Shown here piece after piece: positions 55,758 to 63,532 of a stretch of DNA of 64,000 nucleotides. The stretch covers positions 434,001 through 498,000 of the forward strand of contig JAVQMD010000001.1 of assembly GCA_032595675.1 (NCBI GenBank), read 5' to 3'. Source of the DNA: Candidatus Electrothrix rattekaaiensis. GTDB taxonomy: Bacteria > Desulfobacterota > Desulfobulbia > Desulfobulbales > Desulfobulbaceae. The notes under the pieces were generated by a model. The model was not told the DNA's origin. It did no database searches and saw only the letters and a list, made by a program, of their open reading frames with translations. Within the stretch, counting starts at the first letter, position 1. Each line of letters begins with the position of its first letter. Position numbers and translations under genes: made by a program.

Positions 55758-56102
55758 ATGTTGACGCGAAGTGTACCGAAGTTGTTGCAGGAAGCAGGAG
55801 AAGTAAAAGAGGCCCTGGAAAAGATCGGGGCCGGGCTGCCGGATGCCATCTCAGCGGTTGAGATGGAGACCAGGATTGTTGCCTTGGAAGGAAAGGTCAG
55901 TGCGCTGGATGCGGTCAATGCTGATCGGACGCGGCTGGTGAATGAGAAGGGCGATACGGCTGAGGATCTGAGTGATTATCTGGTGCGGGTTCGGGCGGCG
56001 GTCAAGGGGATTTTCGGGGACGATTCCTCGGAATACGAGATGGTCGGCGGAACCCGGGCGAGTGAGCGGAAGAAGCCTAAGAAGAAGGATAAGGAGGAGT
56101 GA
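55758..56102 (+). CDS. Small hypothetical protein following array B
   Basis: 114 residues starting MLTRSVPKLLQEAGEVKEALEK after AGGAGG. It is helical (AVEMETRIVALEGKVSALDAVNADRTRL) with a C-terminal VRAAVKGIFGDDSSEYEMVGGT and RASERKKPKKK. The SSEYE-VGGTR-SERK ending recurs in a family of small proteins found in bacteria with large accessory genomes. No known function. It occupies the same position behind a 21-bp array as the broken fibronectin gene at 33811. Confidence 0.7.
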   Translation: MLTRSVPKLLQEAGEVKEALEKIGAGLPDAISAVEMETRIVALEGKVSALDAVNADRTRLVNEKGDTAEDLSDYLVRVRAAVKGIFGDDSSEYEMVGGTRASERKKPKKKDKEE

Positions 56103-56149
56103 TGCTTCCCGGCCCGGAGAGGAATCTCAGGGCTGTTGGCGTATCCAGG

Positions 56150-56385
56150 CAGATTGCAACCTCCAGATAGACCAGCTCTCCTTTCCCCTGATTGCTTTGC
56201 AAAACAATGGGACCAGCGGGGGCATGGTACCGGTCACCGGGAACGGTGATTATACACTGCCCGGTTTTGCCGATCCCGCTGTGACCTCCTTGGAAATACG
56301 AATGAATAACTATGATGATCTCAAGGCGATGGTCCGTAACAACTATGGCGGCAAGCTGGTGGATATCCTGGATGTGACGGTGTAG
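56150..56385 (+). pseudogene. C-terminal remnant of an unknown protein
   Basis: In one frame the sequence reads LQIDQLSFPLIALQNN, GGMVPVTGNGDYTLPGF, VTSLEIRMNNYDDL and ends VDILDVTV, which looks like real beta-rich protein, but there is no start codon or ribosome site and the upstream frame belongs to another gene. Most likely the 3' end of a deleted gene. Confidence 0.35.
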
Positions 56386-56415
56386 ATACGGTTGTGAGCG
56401 GATGAGAATCTCATA

Positions 56416-56436
56416 GGGCGATCACAAGGATCGCCC
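56416..56436. repeat. GTAGGGGC-family palindrome, copy at 56.4 kb
   Basis: GGGCGATC ACAAG GATCGCCC, 8-bp perfect stem. Its core is identical to that of the copy at 14060. The left flank is TAGGG and lacks the full GTAGGGGC end. Confidence 0.7.
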
Positions 56437-56449
56437 GGTGTGTTTCTCT

Positions 56450-56530
56450 GCTTGATATCGGGATTCGAACCCGCGCCTCGACCTGTAACCCGCATGGCTG
56501 CGCGGTCTGTTTTTTCGGCTGCTGTGATAC
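56450..56530 (-). other. tRNA-like 3'-half fragment, copy B
   Basis: On the minus strand: GTATCACA, AGCCATGCGG, AGGTCGAGG, the T-arm GCGGGTTCGAATCCCG, then ATATCAAGC. The block order matches the copy at 33290. The T-loop is a perfect TTCGAAT. Acceptor and D-arms are missing. It lies at the left edge of the AT-rich ATPase/TOPRIM segment. Confidence 0.45.
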
Positions 56531-56659
56531 TGGCGTGGGTACTTTTTGTTGATTTTTTAAGGTGAAGCTTCAAAAAAATGTTTGTTAGATTAAGTATAAT
56601 AAGTTATTTTTTAGTGGGGCATCTGGGTGTAAAAAAAATATATAGTCCAATTCGATAAT

Positions 56660-57799
56660 ATGCGTTTAATATCTTTAAAATATTCTCAGTGGGATCAAGG
56701 CGGGAATAATTGGTCGATAGAAGATTTTTCTTGTGCAAAGATTAATCTTATTGTGGGGCAGAATTCTATAGGAAAAAGTAGAACTATTAATGTTATTAAC
56801 GGCTTGTCTTCAATGTTAATAGGGAAGGAGATAAAGATAGGCTATGCTCAGTATAAAGCTTATTTTAAAGATCAAGAAGACTTGATTGAATATTTGTTAG
56901 AATACGACAATTACAAGATAGTCAAAGAAACTTTAAAAATTGGCGATACTTTTTTTTTGGAGAGAGAAGAGGATGGTATTGGTTCAATCTATGCTGACCA
57001 ACTTAAACAGCAGATAAAATTTCAAGTTCCTGATACGAGTATTGCTTCCGTCGTAAAACGGGACTCTATTCAGCACCCCTTTCTTCAACGACTTTATAAT
57101 TGGGGGGAATCTACAAGGCTATATAGATTTGGGACAAGTCTTGGAAAAGAAAATCTTGCCATTTTTAAAGAAACTCCCCCTTCCGAGGAAGAACGAAGGA
57201 AAATAGATGTTCGGAATACATCAAATGTTGTGGTTTTTTTAAAACAAGCTATTAAGGATTTTGGTGATAGTTTCGTTTCTTCCATTTTAGATGATATAAA
57301 TAGGCTTGGATACAACCTTACCGATATTGGAGTTGCTCCAATAGTTAACTCTGTAATTTCGACACCAATGTTAGATGTTCCAGAAGGAATTTATATAAAA
57401 GAAGCTGAACACGATCATATAGTTGAGCAGATTGAAATTTCTCAAGGTTTATTTCGTTCATTATCACTATTTATTCAATTGAGATTTTCTGAACGTTATA
57501 GTCAGCCAAGTTTGATTCTAATTGATGATATTGGAGAGGGTTTGGATTATGAAAGATCTACAAAGCTCATACAAAATATTATAGATATAGCAGAATCTGA
57601 AAATATTCAACTTATCATGACGACAAACGATAGATTTGTTATGAATAATGTCTCTCTTGAATATTGGTCAGTAATGAAACGAGAAGGGAGCTGTTGTCAT
57701 TTTATAAACAGCAAGGATCATAAGGAGCTATTTGATGATTTTGATTTAACCGGATTGAGTAATTTTGATTTTTTTACATCAAAATACTATAACAAATAG
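56660..57799 (+). CDS. AAA/ABC-type ATPase, first gene of a putative defence pair
   Basis: 379 residues. Walker A is GQNSIGKS (33-40) and Walker B is LILIDDIGEGLD with the Asp pair at 289-290, followed by MTTNDRF in the sensor position. The layout resembles the OLD-type and AAA_15/21 ATPases of anti-phage systems, with a short insertion between the two halves. The gene is AT-rich, unlike the flanking core genes, and is followed after 10 bases by a TOPRIM-like gene. No ribosome site stands out, but the start ATG fits the ATPase N-terminus (LISLKYSQW). Confidence 0.82.
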   Translation: MRLISLKYSQWDQGGNNWSIEDFSCAKINLIVGQNSIGKSRTINVINGLSSMLIGKEIKIGYAQYKAYFKDQEDLIEYLLEYDNYKIVKETLKIGDTFFLEREEDGIGSIYADQLKQQIKFQVPDTSIASVVKRDSIQHPFLQRLYNWGESTRLYRFGTSLGKENLAIFKETPPSEEERRKIDVRNTSNVVVFLKQAIKDFGDSFVSSILDDINRLGYNLTDIGVAPIVNSVISTPMLDVPEGIYIKEAEHDHIVEQIEISQGLFRSLSLFIQLRFSERYSQPSLILIDDIGEGLDYERSTKLIQNIIDIAESENIQLIMTTNDRFVMNNVSLEYWSVMKREGSCCHFINSKDHKELFDDFDLTGLSNFDFFTSKYYNK

Positions 57800-57809
57800 A
57801 ATAGAGTGA

Positions 57810-58550
57810 ATGAGAAAAATAGCAATTTTTGTAGAGGGGCAAAGCGAACAAATATTCGTAAGAAATATACTGTATCATATTTCAGGAAATGTAAGCTTTA
57901 GCTTTGAGTGCATCAAGATACATGGCGGGATTGATAGAAATGTTCCATATGCCGTGAGAAACCATGATTCTCAAATTTTTTTTCTAATCATAAATGTTGA
58001 AAATGATAGCAAGGTATTATCTTTTATAAAAGAACGAGAGAAAGCCCTTTTTGAAAAAGGTTATAATAGGATTATAGGCTTGCGAGATATGTATTCATTA
58101 GAATACCGTAAACGGTCGAAAGATAAGATAGATCTCAATATAAATGAAAATTTTATTAAGGCCCATGATAAAATTATTTGCTCAATGTCTTCACCTGAAA
58201 ATATTAATTTTTTCTTTTCAATAATGGAATTTGAAGCGTGGCTATTAGGCATGCACACAATATTTGAAAAGATAGATGATCGTTTGAGTGTCGAGTTAAT
58301 TCAAAGGAAACTTGATATTTTATTGGATCAAGTAGACCCTGAAACCGCTTTTTTTCATCCTGCTGCTGTTTTGGATAAAATTTTCAATCTTGTAGATATG
58401 TCGTATAATAAAAAGTATGATGATTTAGAATCAATTACAAGTAAAATAGAGCTGGATGATATAGCTAAACTCGTGAACTCTGGAGGATGCTTAAGTTTTG
58501 CTTCTTTTTATAAAAATATCAAAGAAGAGTTTTTTAACTGTTCTGCATAA
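57810..58550 (+). CDS. TOPRIM-like (DUF4276-type) protein, partner of the ATPase
   Basis: 246 residues. It starts RKIAIFVEGQSEQIFVRNIL, the TOPRIM Glu strand of DUF4276-like proteins, and has FFFSIMEFEAWLLGM, their EFEAWLL signature. The canonical DxD is not obvious (INVENDS). ATPase plus TOPRIM pairs occur in OLD, Gabija and PARIS defence systems, where the TOPRIM part is a nuclease. Same AT-rich composition and 10-base spacing to the ATPase gene point to one module. The partnership is strong inference, the defence role moderate. Confidence 0.75.
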   Translation: MRKIAIFVEGQSEQIFVRNILYHISGNVSFSFECIKIHGGIDRNVPYAVRNHDSQIFFLIINVENDSKVLSFIKEREKALFEKGYNRIIGLRDMYSLEYRKRSKDKIDLNINENFIKAHDKIICSMSSPENINFFFSIMEFEAWLLGMHTIFEKIDDRLSVELIQRKLDILLDQVDPETAFFHPAAVLDKIFNLVDMSYNKKYDDLESITSKIELDDIAKLVNSGGCLSFASFYKNIKEEFFNCSA

Positions 58551-58843
58551 CTAACAAAGTTATTCTGGGAGGTGCCCGCATTGCGGAGTGCGGTGATTAC
58601 AAGGCACCAAAAAAGGCCGCCAGCTTATGCCAGCGAATTCTTTTTCTATATGTTCAGAGTACAACCCCCGAAAGGCGGAAGCCTTAAACATCGCCATACC
58701 TCGCTGCTTGGCCAGATGTCCAGCTCATCAACCGACTGCGGCACAATTTCAGCAATCAGGATGTTGCCCTGACATTCCGGCTCAATCGAGTCCGGCAGGA
58801 CTCAGGGCTTCTCGTTTAACACCAACACATCCTGAAAACAGAT
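58551..58843. other. Region between the defence pair and DUF4160 gene
   Basis: About 290 bases. Base composition returns to the GC level of the neighbours. I see no gene with a ribosome site; the plus-strand open frames here look random. Confidence 0.3.
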
Positions 58844-59086
58844 ATGCTTTTCATGAAACCCTGTGAGGATATCATTCTGTACCTGCACCGTTATCAGGAT
58901 GGTACACCGCATCTTCACGCAACATATCAGGGGCAGGAGTCGATCATCACCCTGCCTGACGGCGATCTCCGCCAAGGAGAACTGCCAGAGGAGAAACTGC
59001 GGCAGATCCAGGTATGGATTGAGACGCACCAACATAAATTCATGGCGGACCGGGAAGCAATCAGGTTCCGCTCCTCCTCAGAATAA
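58844..59086 (+). CDS. DUF4160 domain protein
   Basis: 80 residues. Typical DUF4160 pattern: ILYLHRYQDGTPHLHATYQGQ, IITLPDGDLRQGELP and LRQIQVWIETHQHKFM. Such proteins are usually paired with a DUF2442 protein in toxin-antitoxin-like loci, but I see no DUF2442 partner here. No good ribosome site. Function unknown. Confidence 0.65.
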   Translation: MLFMKPCEDIILYLHRYQDGTPHLHATYQGQESIITLPDGDLRQGELPEEKLRQIQVWIETHQHKFMADREAIRFRSSSE

Positions 59087-59153
59087 ACAGCTGCCTCAGC
59101 CTTGGGAGCTTTGCCGGATTCCCCGCTTTTTCTCCGTCCCTGTTGACAACACA

Positions 59154-59483
59154 TCACTTTACCGCATACGCCCTGTCATGCGGACCAACTGTCAGGAACA
59201 CAACGGTGTTATCTGGAAAGTCTTCACAGAAGCAGAATTCACAGTCCGGGATGGTGCGACATTCTTCGCAGATGACAAAGACAATACGAAAGTTTCGATC
59301 TATCCGGCTGCTCCGACAGCCCTTCAGGTTAAGCCGTCCGGTAGCATCCGCCAACGCTTCCGTATTGCGGTACGGATCATCCAGTATCCTTTCCGCTTTT
59401 TTTCTGATCCTTGCCTTGAGGGAAGAATATCGTTTCAAATTGCGGACAAATTGTTTTTCGTAAATCGCTCCGTAGCGGCTCAC
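59154..59483 (-). CDS. RelE/ParE-family toxin
   Basis: 109 residues. RelE-like pattern: YEKQFVRNLKRYSSLKARIRKKAERILDDPY, then LNLKGCRSSRIDRNFRIVFVICEE and the C-terminal FLTVGPHDRAYAVK. Conserved basic residues of the mRNA-interferase surface are present. It overlaps the upstream antitoxin gene by 4 bases (ATGA). Confidence 0.85.
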   Translation of the reverse strand: MSRYGAIYEKQFVRNLKRYSSLKARIRKKAERILDDPYRNTEALADATGRLNLKGCRSSRIDRNFRIVFVICEECRTIPDCEFCFCEDFPDNTVVFLTVGPHDRAYAVK

Positions 59484-59704
59484 TCCCAGACCTCTTCATG
59501 CGAAATGAACTCAAGTCCGCCATGTTCATTCCGCTCCTTCAGCTCTGTCAAATCGTCGTAAAGAGGACTGTCAGGGGCAAGATGAAAGACCTCCGGCTGC
59601 CGCTGTTCAACGATTGCGTTTAATTCCTCCCGGACAACACGGCGGATAACCGGCTCCAATGCTCTGATAAATTCCTCTATAGCCGGGATGCTCTTTGTCT
59701 GCAT
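59480..59704 (-). CDS. Antitoxin of the RelE-type pair
   Basis: 74 residues starting MQTKSIPAIEEFI, with GGAGGAAAGATA before the ATG; an upstream in-frame start at 59800 is less likely. N-terminal helix rich in Arg/Glu (PVIRRVVREELNAI) and an acidic tail (YDDLTELKERNEHGG), as expected for an antitoxin. No clear DNA-binding motif. Co-operonic with the RelE-like gene. Confidence 0.75.
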   Translation of the reverse strand: MQTKSIPAIEEFIRALEPVIRRVVREELNAIVEQRQPEVFHLAPDSPLYDDLTELKERNEHGGLEFISHEEVWE

Positions 59705-59988
59705 TATCTTTCCTCCTTCCGTATGAACCTTGTTCTGAATCCTGATTACTTTGCTCCGATTCCTTATTGTTATGGTAATATGCCGCTTAACCGGCTGCAA
59801 GGAATATCAGTCGGTCACAACGGCAATGCGTTGCTCAGCCCTGAGTTCGCTTGGATTCAGTTTTTTTATCCGCAGTGTTCATCGCCTGTTGACAATAGAT
59901 AACTCCTGCCCGTAGTCTTATAAATAGAGGAGAAGAAAATGAAGTGAATGGTCCTTCAAATATTTCAAGGTCAGGAGTGCGAGAAAAG

Positions 59989-60522
59989 ATGAAGAGGTCA
60001 GCGCGTGAATTGTTTTTTGGGAAGGTTCTTTGTGTACTTGTTCTCTTGAGTGCTCTTACTTGGCCTCACTCAGGATATTCCAAGATGTATCTCTGGAAAG
60101 ATGAACAGGGAGTCTTTAATGCATCAGAAGAGAAACCAGGGTGGTGGCCTCTGCAACCGAATTGTATAGGATGGGTACCGGGAAAAGAGAATAAGGTTCT
60201 TGACTTTAATTTGACCCAAAAGAAGCTGACAATATGTACTTTGGAAGTGGACGAGGAAAAGGAGGATCATAAGAAAATTATCAAGAGAAAGATAGAGGAG
60301 GAGCCGGAGCCTGTTAAAGAAATTATTGAACCCACTGATAAGGAGGTTCGCATTTACTGTGCGTACAGGAAAAATATTATGCGTTTTCTGGATGTTCCGA
60401 ATAGCGAGGAGGCCGCAGCTGAACATGTAAGCGAAGAGTATGGAATAACTGTGGGAGAATTACAGGCGATAGACACGAAGGTTGTTGATTTTAAGGGTGG
60501 AGATTATAAATGTGTTTATTGA
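59989..60522 (+). CDS. Small secreted protein with DUF4124-like start
   Basis: 177 residues from ATG 59989 (ribosome site AGGAG); a GTG at 59944 is in frame. Signal peptide FGKVLCVLVLLSALTWPHSGYS. After it YLWKDEQGVFNASEEKPG resembles the DUF4124 pattern. A Lys/Glu-rich linker (about 95-120) precedes a C-terminal domain with YCAYRKNIMRFLDVPN. The final stop overlaps the next start by one base (TGATG), which suggests translational coupling. Confidence 0.6.
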   Translation: MKRSARELFFGKVLCVLVLLSALTWPHSGYSKMYLWKDEQGVFNASEEKPGWWPLQPNCIGWVPGKENKVLDFNLTQKKLTICTLEVDEEKEDHKKIIKRKIEEEPEPVKEIIEPTDKEVRIYCAYRKNIMRFLDVPNSEEAAAEHVSEEYGITVGELQAIDTKVVDFKGGDYKCVY

Positions 60523-60896
60523 TGGTTGGGAAACGCATGAAGCACCGTGGGAAGGAAAGCTCCAGTCGTATACAGCGCGAAGCCGAGACCGTCGCGGTGA
60601 TGATTGGCCAATACTGCCGAATAAATCACGGTGAGGGGAAAGATCTCTGTGCGGACTGCGCCGAACTGCTGAGCTACGCCGAACGCAGTCTTGCCAACTG
60701 CCCTTTTCAGGAAGGCAAAACAACCTGCGGTAACTGCAAGGTCCATTGCTATAAACCGAGTATGCGGGAGAGGATCCGTGAGGTGATGCGGGTTATCGGC
60801 CCTCGCATGATTCTGACCAACCCGGTCATGGCGTTACGACATGCTGTGGACGGGTTGCGCAAGGAGCCAGTGCAAAAGAAAACAGCGGAAAAATGA
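60522..60896 (+). CDS. ygbA: YgbA-like nitrous-oxide-stimulated-promoter family protein
   Basis: 124 residues. Cys-rich pattern: LCADCAELLSYAERSLANCPF and KTTCGNCKVHCYKPSMRERIREVMR, followed by IGPRMILTNPVMALRH, all typical of the family (PF11756). The E. coli member is induced by nitric oxide. The four conserved Cys may bind a metal or cluster. The start overlaps the upstream stop. Confidence 0.85.
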   Translation: MVGKRMKHRGKESSSRIQREAETVAVMIGQYCRINHGEGKDLCADCAELLSYAERSLANCPFQEGKTTCGNCKVHCYKPSMRERIREVMRVIGPRMILTNPVMALRHAVDGLRKEPVQKKTAEK

Positions 60897-60930
60897 TTCT
60901 GCGACCTGCTGCCGCCTGCGAGGGAACGCT

Positions 60931-61013
60931 GTAGGGGCGGTACCTGCGTGTCCATCCTTCATGCCGCCCTGAGAATCTGAGAAATAAAGGGCAGCACATA
61001 GGTCTGCCCCTAC
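60931..61013. repeat. GTAGGGGC palindrome pair, BIME-like element
   Basis: GTAGGGGC (60931-60938) and GCCCCTAC (61006-61013) bound an 83-base element that contains further GGGCAG / CTGCCC pairing (60989-61008). It lies between the convergent ygbA and thioredoxin-reductase-like genes. It is the longest member of the palindrome family in the window. Confidence 0.7.
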
Positions 61014-61040
61014 CATTCCTTACCGAAAACGGTGGTGCAA

Positions 61041-61952
61041 CTACTGCCGTTTCTTCTTGGCAAACATCGCCGCTTCCATGCCTGCCACACATCCTTCGCC
61101 CACAGCCTTGGCCATTTGGTACGGAGGGCCGACAATATCTCCGGCAGCATAGATACCGGGAATGTTGGTTTTCTGTTTGCGATTGACGTCAATATATTTG
61201 AATTGTTCCGTGTCCAACATCACTCCGACTTGGGTGGCCAGTTCAAGGGCACCCTTGGACCCGAGCTCAATGAATACTCCGTCCACCTCAATCTTTTTAC
61301 CGCTCTTCAGGAGAACTTCTTCCACCTTGCCTTGCCCCATGATCTCCTGTACCCAGTCGCCTGTGTGCAGCTCAACTGCGCTGGCATGGAGTTTGGTCAG
61401 CATGGCCTCGGAGCCTTGCAGCTCTTCCGCGACCAAGTAGACCTTGGCTGCATAATCCAGCAGCGTTAATGCGCCGTCAATGGCTGCGCTTTGGTTGCCG
61501 ACCACCATCACGGTGTCGCCTCGGTAGAAGTTGGCATCGCAGTCAACGCAGTAGCTGACCCCCATGCCGCCAAGTTCTTTTTCTCCGGGCACGGAGAGCT
61601 TGTTTTTGGAAACCCCCATTGCAAAAATCAGGGTCCGGCTGGTGACAGCATCGCCGCTTTCCAATTCCAGGGTGAACAGTTCATCCTCTCCTTGGGCTAT
61701 CTTTAGGACGTCATCGGGCCGCATATCAGTGCCGAAACGCTCAAGCTGGCTCACGCCTGCTTCCAGCAAGTCCTTACCGTTGGTGACACCGCTGATACAG
61801 GCGTAATTTTCCACATGCGCCCAATAGATGGCGCTGTTTTCAATCCGTCCTAGGAGCAGGACATTGGTTTTTTTTCTGGTTGCATGAATGGCCGCTTGGA
61901 TACCTGCCGGGCCTGTTCCGATTATAACAACATCATAGATTGCATCCGACAT
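61041..61952 (-). CDS. trxB: Thioredoxin-reductase-like flavoprotein
   Basis: 303 residues. FAD motif VVIIGTGPAGIQAA near the start, NADPH-binding motif VMVVGNQSAAIDGAL (slightly atypical) and redox-active CVDCD (about 137-141). C-terminal FAD contact IYAAGDIVGPPYQM. It reduces a thioredoxin-type partner at NADPH expense in the cytoplasm. No thioredoxin gene is adjacent. Because the NADPH loop differs from the usual GGGxxA, a ferredoxin- or other-partner variant is possible. Confidence 0.85.
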   Translation of the reverse strand: MSDAIYDVVIIGTGPAGIQAAIHATRKKTNVLLLGRIENSAIYWAHVENYACISGVTNGKDLLEAGVSQLERFGTDMRPDDVLKIAQGEDELFTLELESGDAVTSRTLIFAMGVSKNKLSVPGEKELGGMGVSYCVDCDANFYRGDTVMVVGNQSAAIDGALTLLDYAAKVYLVAEELQGSEAMLTKLHASAVELHTGDWVQEIMGQGKVEEVLLKSGKKIEVDGVFIELGSKGALELATQVGVMLDTEQFKYIDVNRKQKTNIPGIYAAGDIVGPPYQMAKAVGEGCVAGMEAAMFAKKKRQ

Positions 61953-62316
61953 GGAGACCTCCGCTTGTCATTATGGATGTTTTTCTTCGTTTTTTCAGTG
62001 AAGATTTAACTCTCTGAAAAAAAATGAAAATAATTTACTTGATTTTGTTTTGAGTTATGTACACTATATTGAGTTCAGGGTCGACATAATTATCAGAACC
62101 CGTTATACTCTTTTTAAGTTTTTTTGAGATGAAATAATGGGTAAAGTCGCTCTGATTTTATCCTCTTGAGTTCCTATAAGACCTCGCATCTTCAACCTGT
62201 TTTAACGATAAAAAGAGAGGGAGTTTTTTTGTTGTGTTGTCCATGGTCGATAGTAGGCTGGGGTTGAACAGTATCGCTGATTATGGCTGAATGAACTGAT
62301 CAGTAGGAGTGAATTT
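61953..62316. other. Divergent intergenic region upstream of tolQ
   Basis: About 360 bases, AT-rich near 62000-62060, probably holding promoters for both the trxB-like gene and the tol operon. TATATT occurs at about 62065 but no well-spaced -35 is present. No gene seen. Confidence 0.35.
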
Positions 62317-63009
62317 GTGAATCTTTCTGTGTTTAGCATGATGGCGCATGCCGGCTTGGTGGTGAAGCTGGTTATGCTTATCCTGCTCATTTTTTCCGTA
62401 CTTTCTTGGTGGATTATTGTATCCAAATATATCCTGTTTTCTCGGGCTCGTTATGCATCGGAAGATTTTTTGGCGGACTTCTGGGAGTCCAAGACGCTGA
62501 ATAACGCCTATGAGGCGGCGCAAAATTTTACGCTCAGTCCAGAGGCATCGGTCTTTGTCTCGGGTTTTAACGAGCTGCGTAAGCTCAGTGCTGCACGCAG
62601 CGAGCGGGCCAAGGTAGAGACCCTGCAAGGCAAGCTGGCCTCTATGGAAAACCTGAGCAGGGCGATCCGCAAGGCCCAACTGGTGGAAACTGATCGCCTA
62701 GAGCGTTCTCTTGCCTTTTTGGCCACAACAGGGAGTGCCACACCCTTTATTGGCCTTTTCGGAACCGTGTGGGGTATCTTGACCTCATTTCAGGAAATCG
62801 GAGCGCACGGGTCAGCCTCTTTGGCTGTTGTTGCTCCGGGTATTGCCGAGGCCTTGGTCGCCACTGCGGCAGGATTGGCTGTGGCGATACCGGCGGTTAT
62901 TTTTTATAATTTTTATTCCAATAAATTGGCTGGGTTTGAATCGGATATTGAGAATTTTTCTTTTGATTTTTTAAATCTGGTTGAACGTGATATGCTGTCA
63001 AGAGAGTAG
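62317..63009 (+). CDS. tolQ: TolQ, proton-channel subunit of the Tol system
   Basis: 230 residues from a GTG with AGGAGTGA before it. One N-terminal helix (LVVKLVMLILLIFSVLSWWIIVSK) and two later helices (TPFIGLFGTVWGILTSF and VATAAGLAVAIPAVIFYNF), the MotA/TolQ/ExbB pattern with the conserved TVWGI and ATAAGLAVAIPA. Forms the proton-driven motor with TolR that energises TolA for outer-membrane constriction and integrity. First gene of the operon. Confidence 0.94.
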   Translation: MNLSVFSMMAHAGLVVKLVMLILLIFSVLSWWIIVSKYILFSRARYASEDFLADFWESKTLNNAYEAAQNFTLSPEASVFVSGFNELRKLSAARSERAKVETLQGKLASMENLSRAIRKAQLVETDRLERSLAFLATTGSATPFIGLFGTVWGILTSFQEIGAHGSASLAVVAPGIAEALVATAAGLAVAIPAVIFYNFYSNKLAGFESDIENFSFDFLNLVERDMLSRE

Positions 63010-63076
63010 TCGCAACGTATCCAGGAATTTTTTGGTGTAGCTGACAATATTCATTTATCACTGAGTTGTATTTTTT

Positions 63077-63496
63077 ATGGGACCTTCCGGGGGGAGAGGC
63101 CGAAAAGGCCTGAACGCTGAAATCAATGTGACCCCGCTTGTGGATGTCATGTTGGTGTTGCTGATTATCTTTATGGTGACAGCCCCGATGATGACCCAGG
63201 GGGTGGATGTTGATCTGCCGAAAACCACGTCGAGGGCCCTGCGCCAGCAGGAAGAGCCTATGGTGGTGGAGATAGACAAGGAAGGAAGAATTCATCTGGG
63301 AAAAACAGAGGTTCATCTGGCTCTTATGCGGCAGGAACTGGAAAAAATGCCGCAGGAAAAAAAGAAAGAACCAATCTATCTGCGGGCGGATGAAAAGATT
63401 TCTTACGGTCTGGTGGTTCAGGTGATGGCCCAGATAAAGCAGGCCGGTTTTGAAAAGCTGGGTATGGTGACCGAACCGGACGACAAGGAGAAGTAA
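63077..63496 (+). CDS. tolR: TolR, proton-channel subunit (ExbD family)
   Basis: 139 residues. A single helix preceded by LNAEINVTPLVDVMLVLLIIFMVTAP, with the membrane Asp (VDV) that carries protons. The periplasmic part has MVVEIDKEGRIHL, MPQEKKKEPIYLRADEKI. Partner of TolQ, 67 bases downstream in the operon. Confidence 0.94.
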   Translation: MGPSGGRGRKGLNAEINVTPLVDVMLVLLIIFMVTAPMMTQGVDVDLPKTTSRALRQQEEPMVVEIDKEGRIHLGKTEVHLALMRQELEKMPQEKKKEPIYLRADEKISYGLVVQVMAQIKQAGFEKLGMVTEPDDKEK

Positions 63497-63532
63497 CAGA
63501 CTAAGAACAGACCAAGCGGCATTGAAAAAACT

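Noticed and set aside
55195-55764. Open reading frames of 100-190 codons across array B on both strands
   Set aside because: A 21-base period keeps all frames open and makes heptad-repeat peptides in each, so openness is expected without coding. No frame has a start with its own ribosome site.
55430-56102. Diversity-generating retroelement with template/variable repeats
   Set aside because: No reverse transcriptase gene is present and the repeats drift at all bases rather than at adenines.
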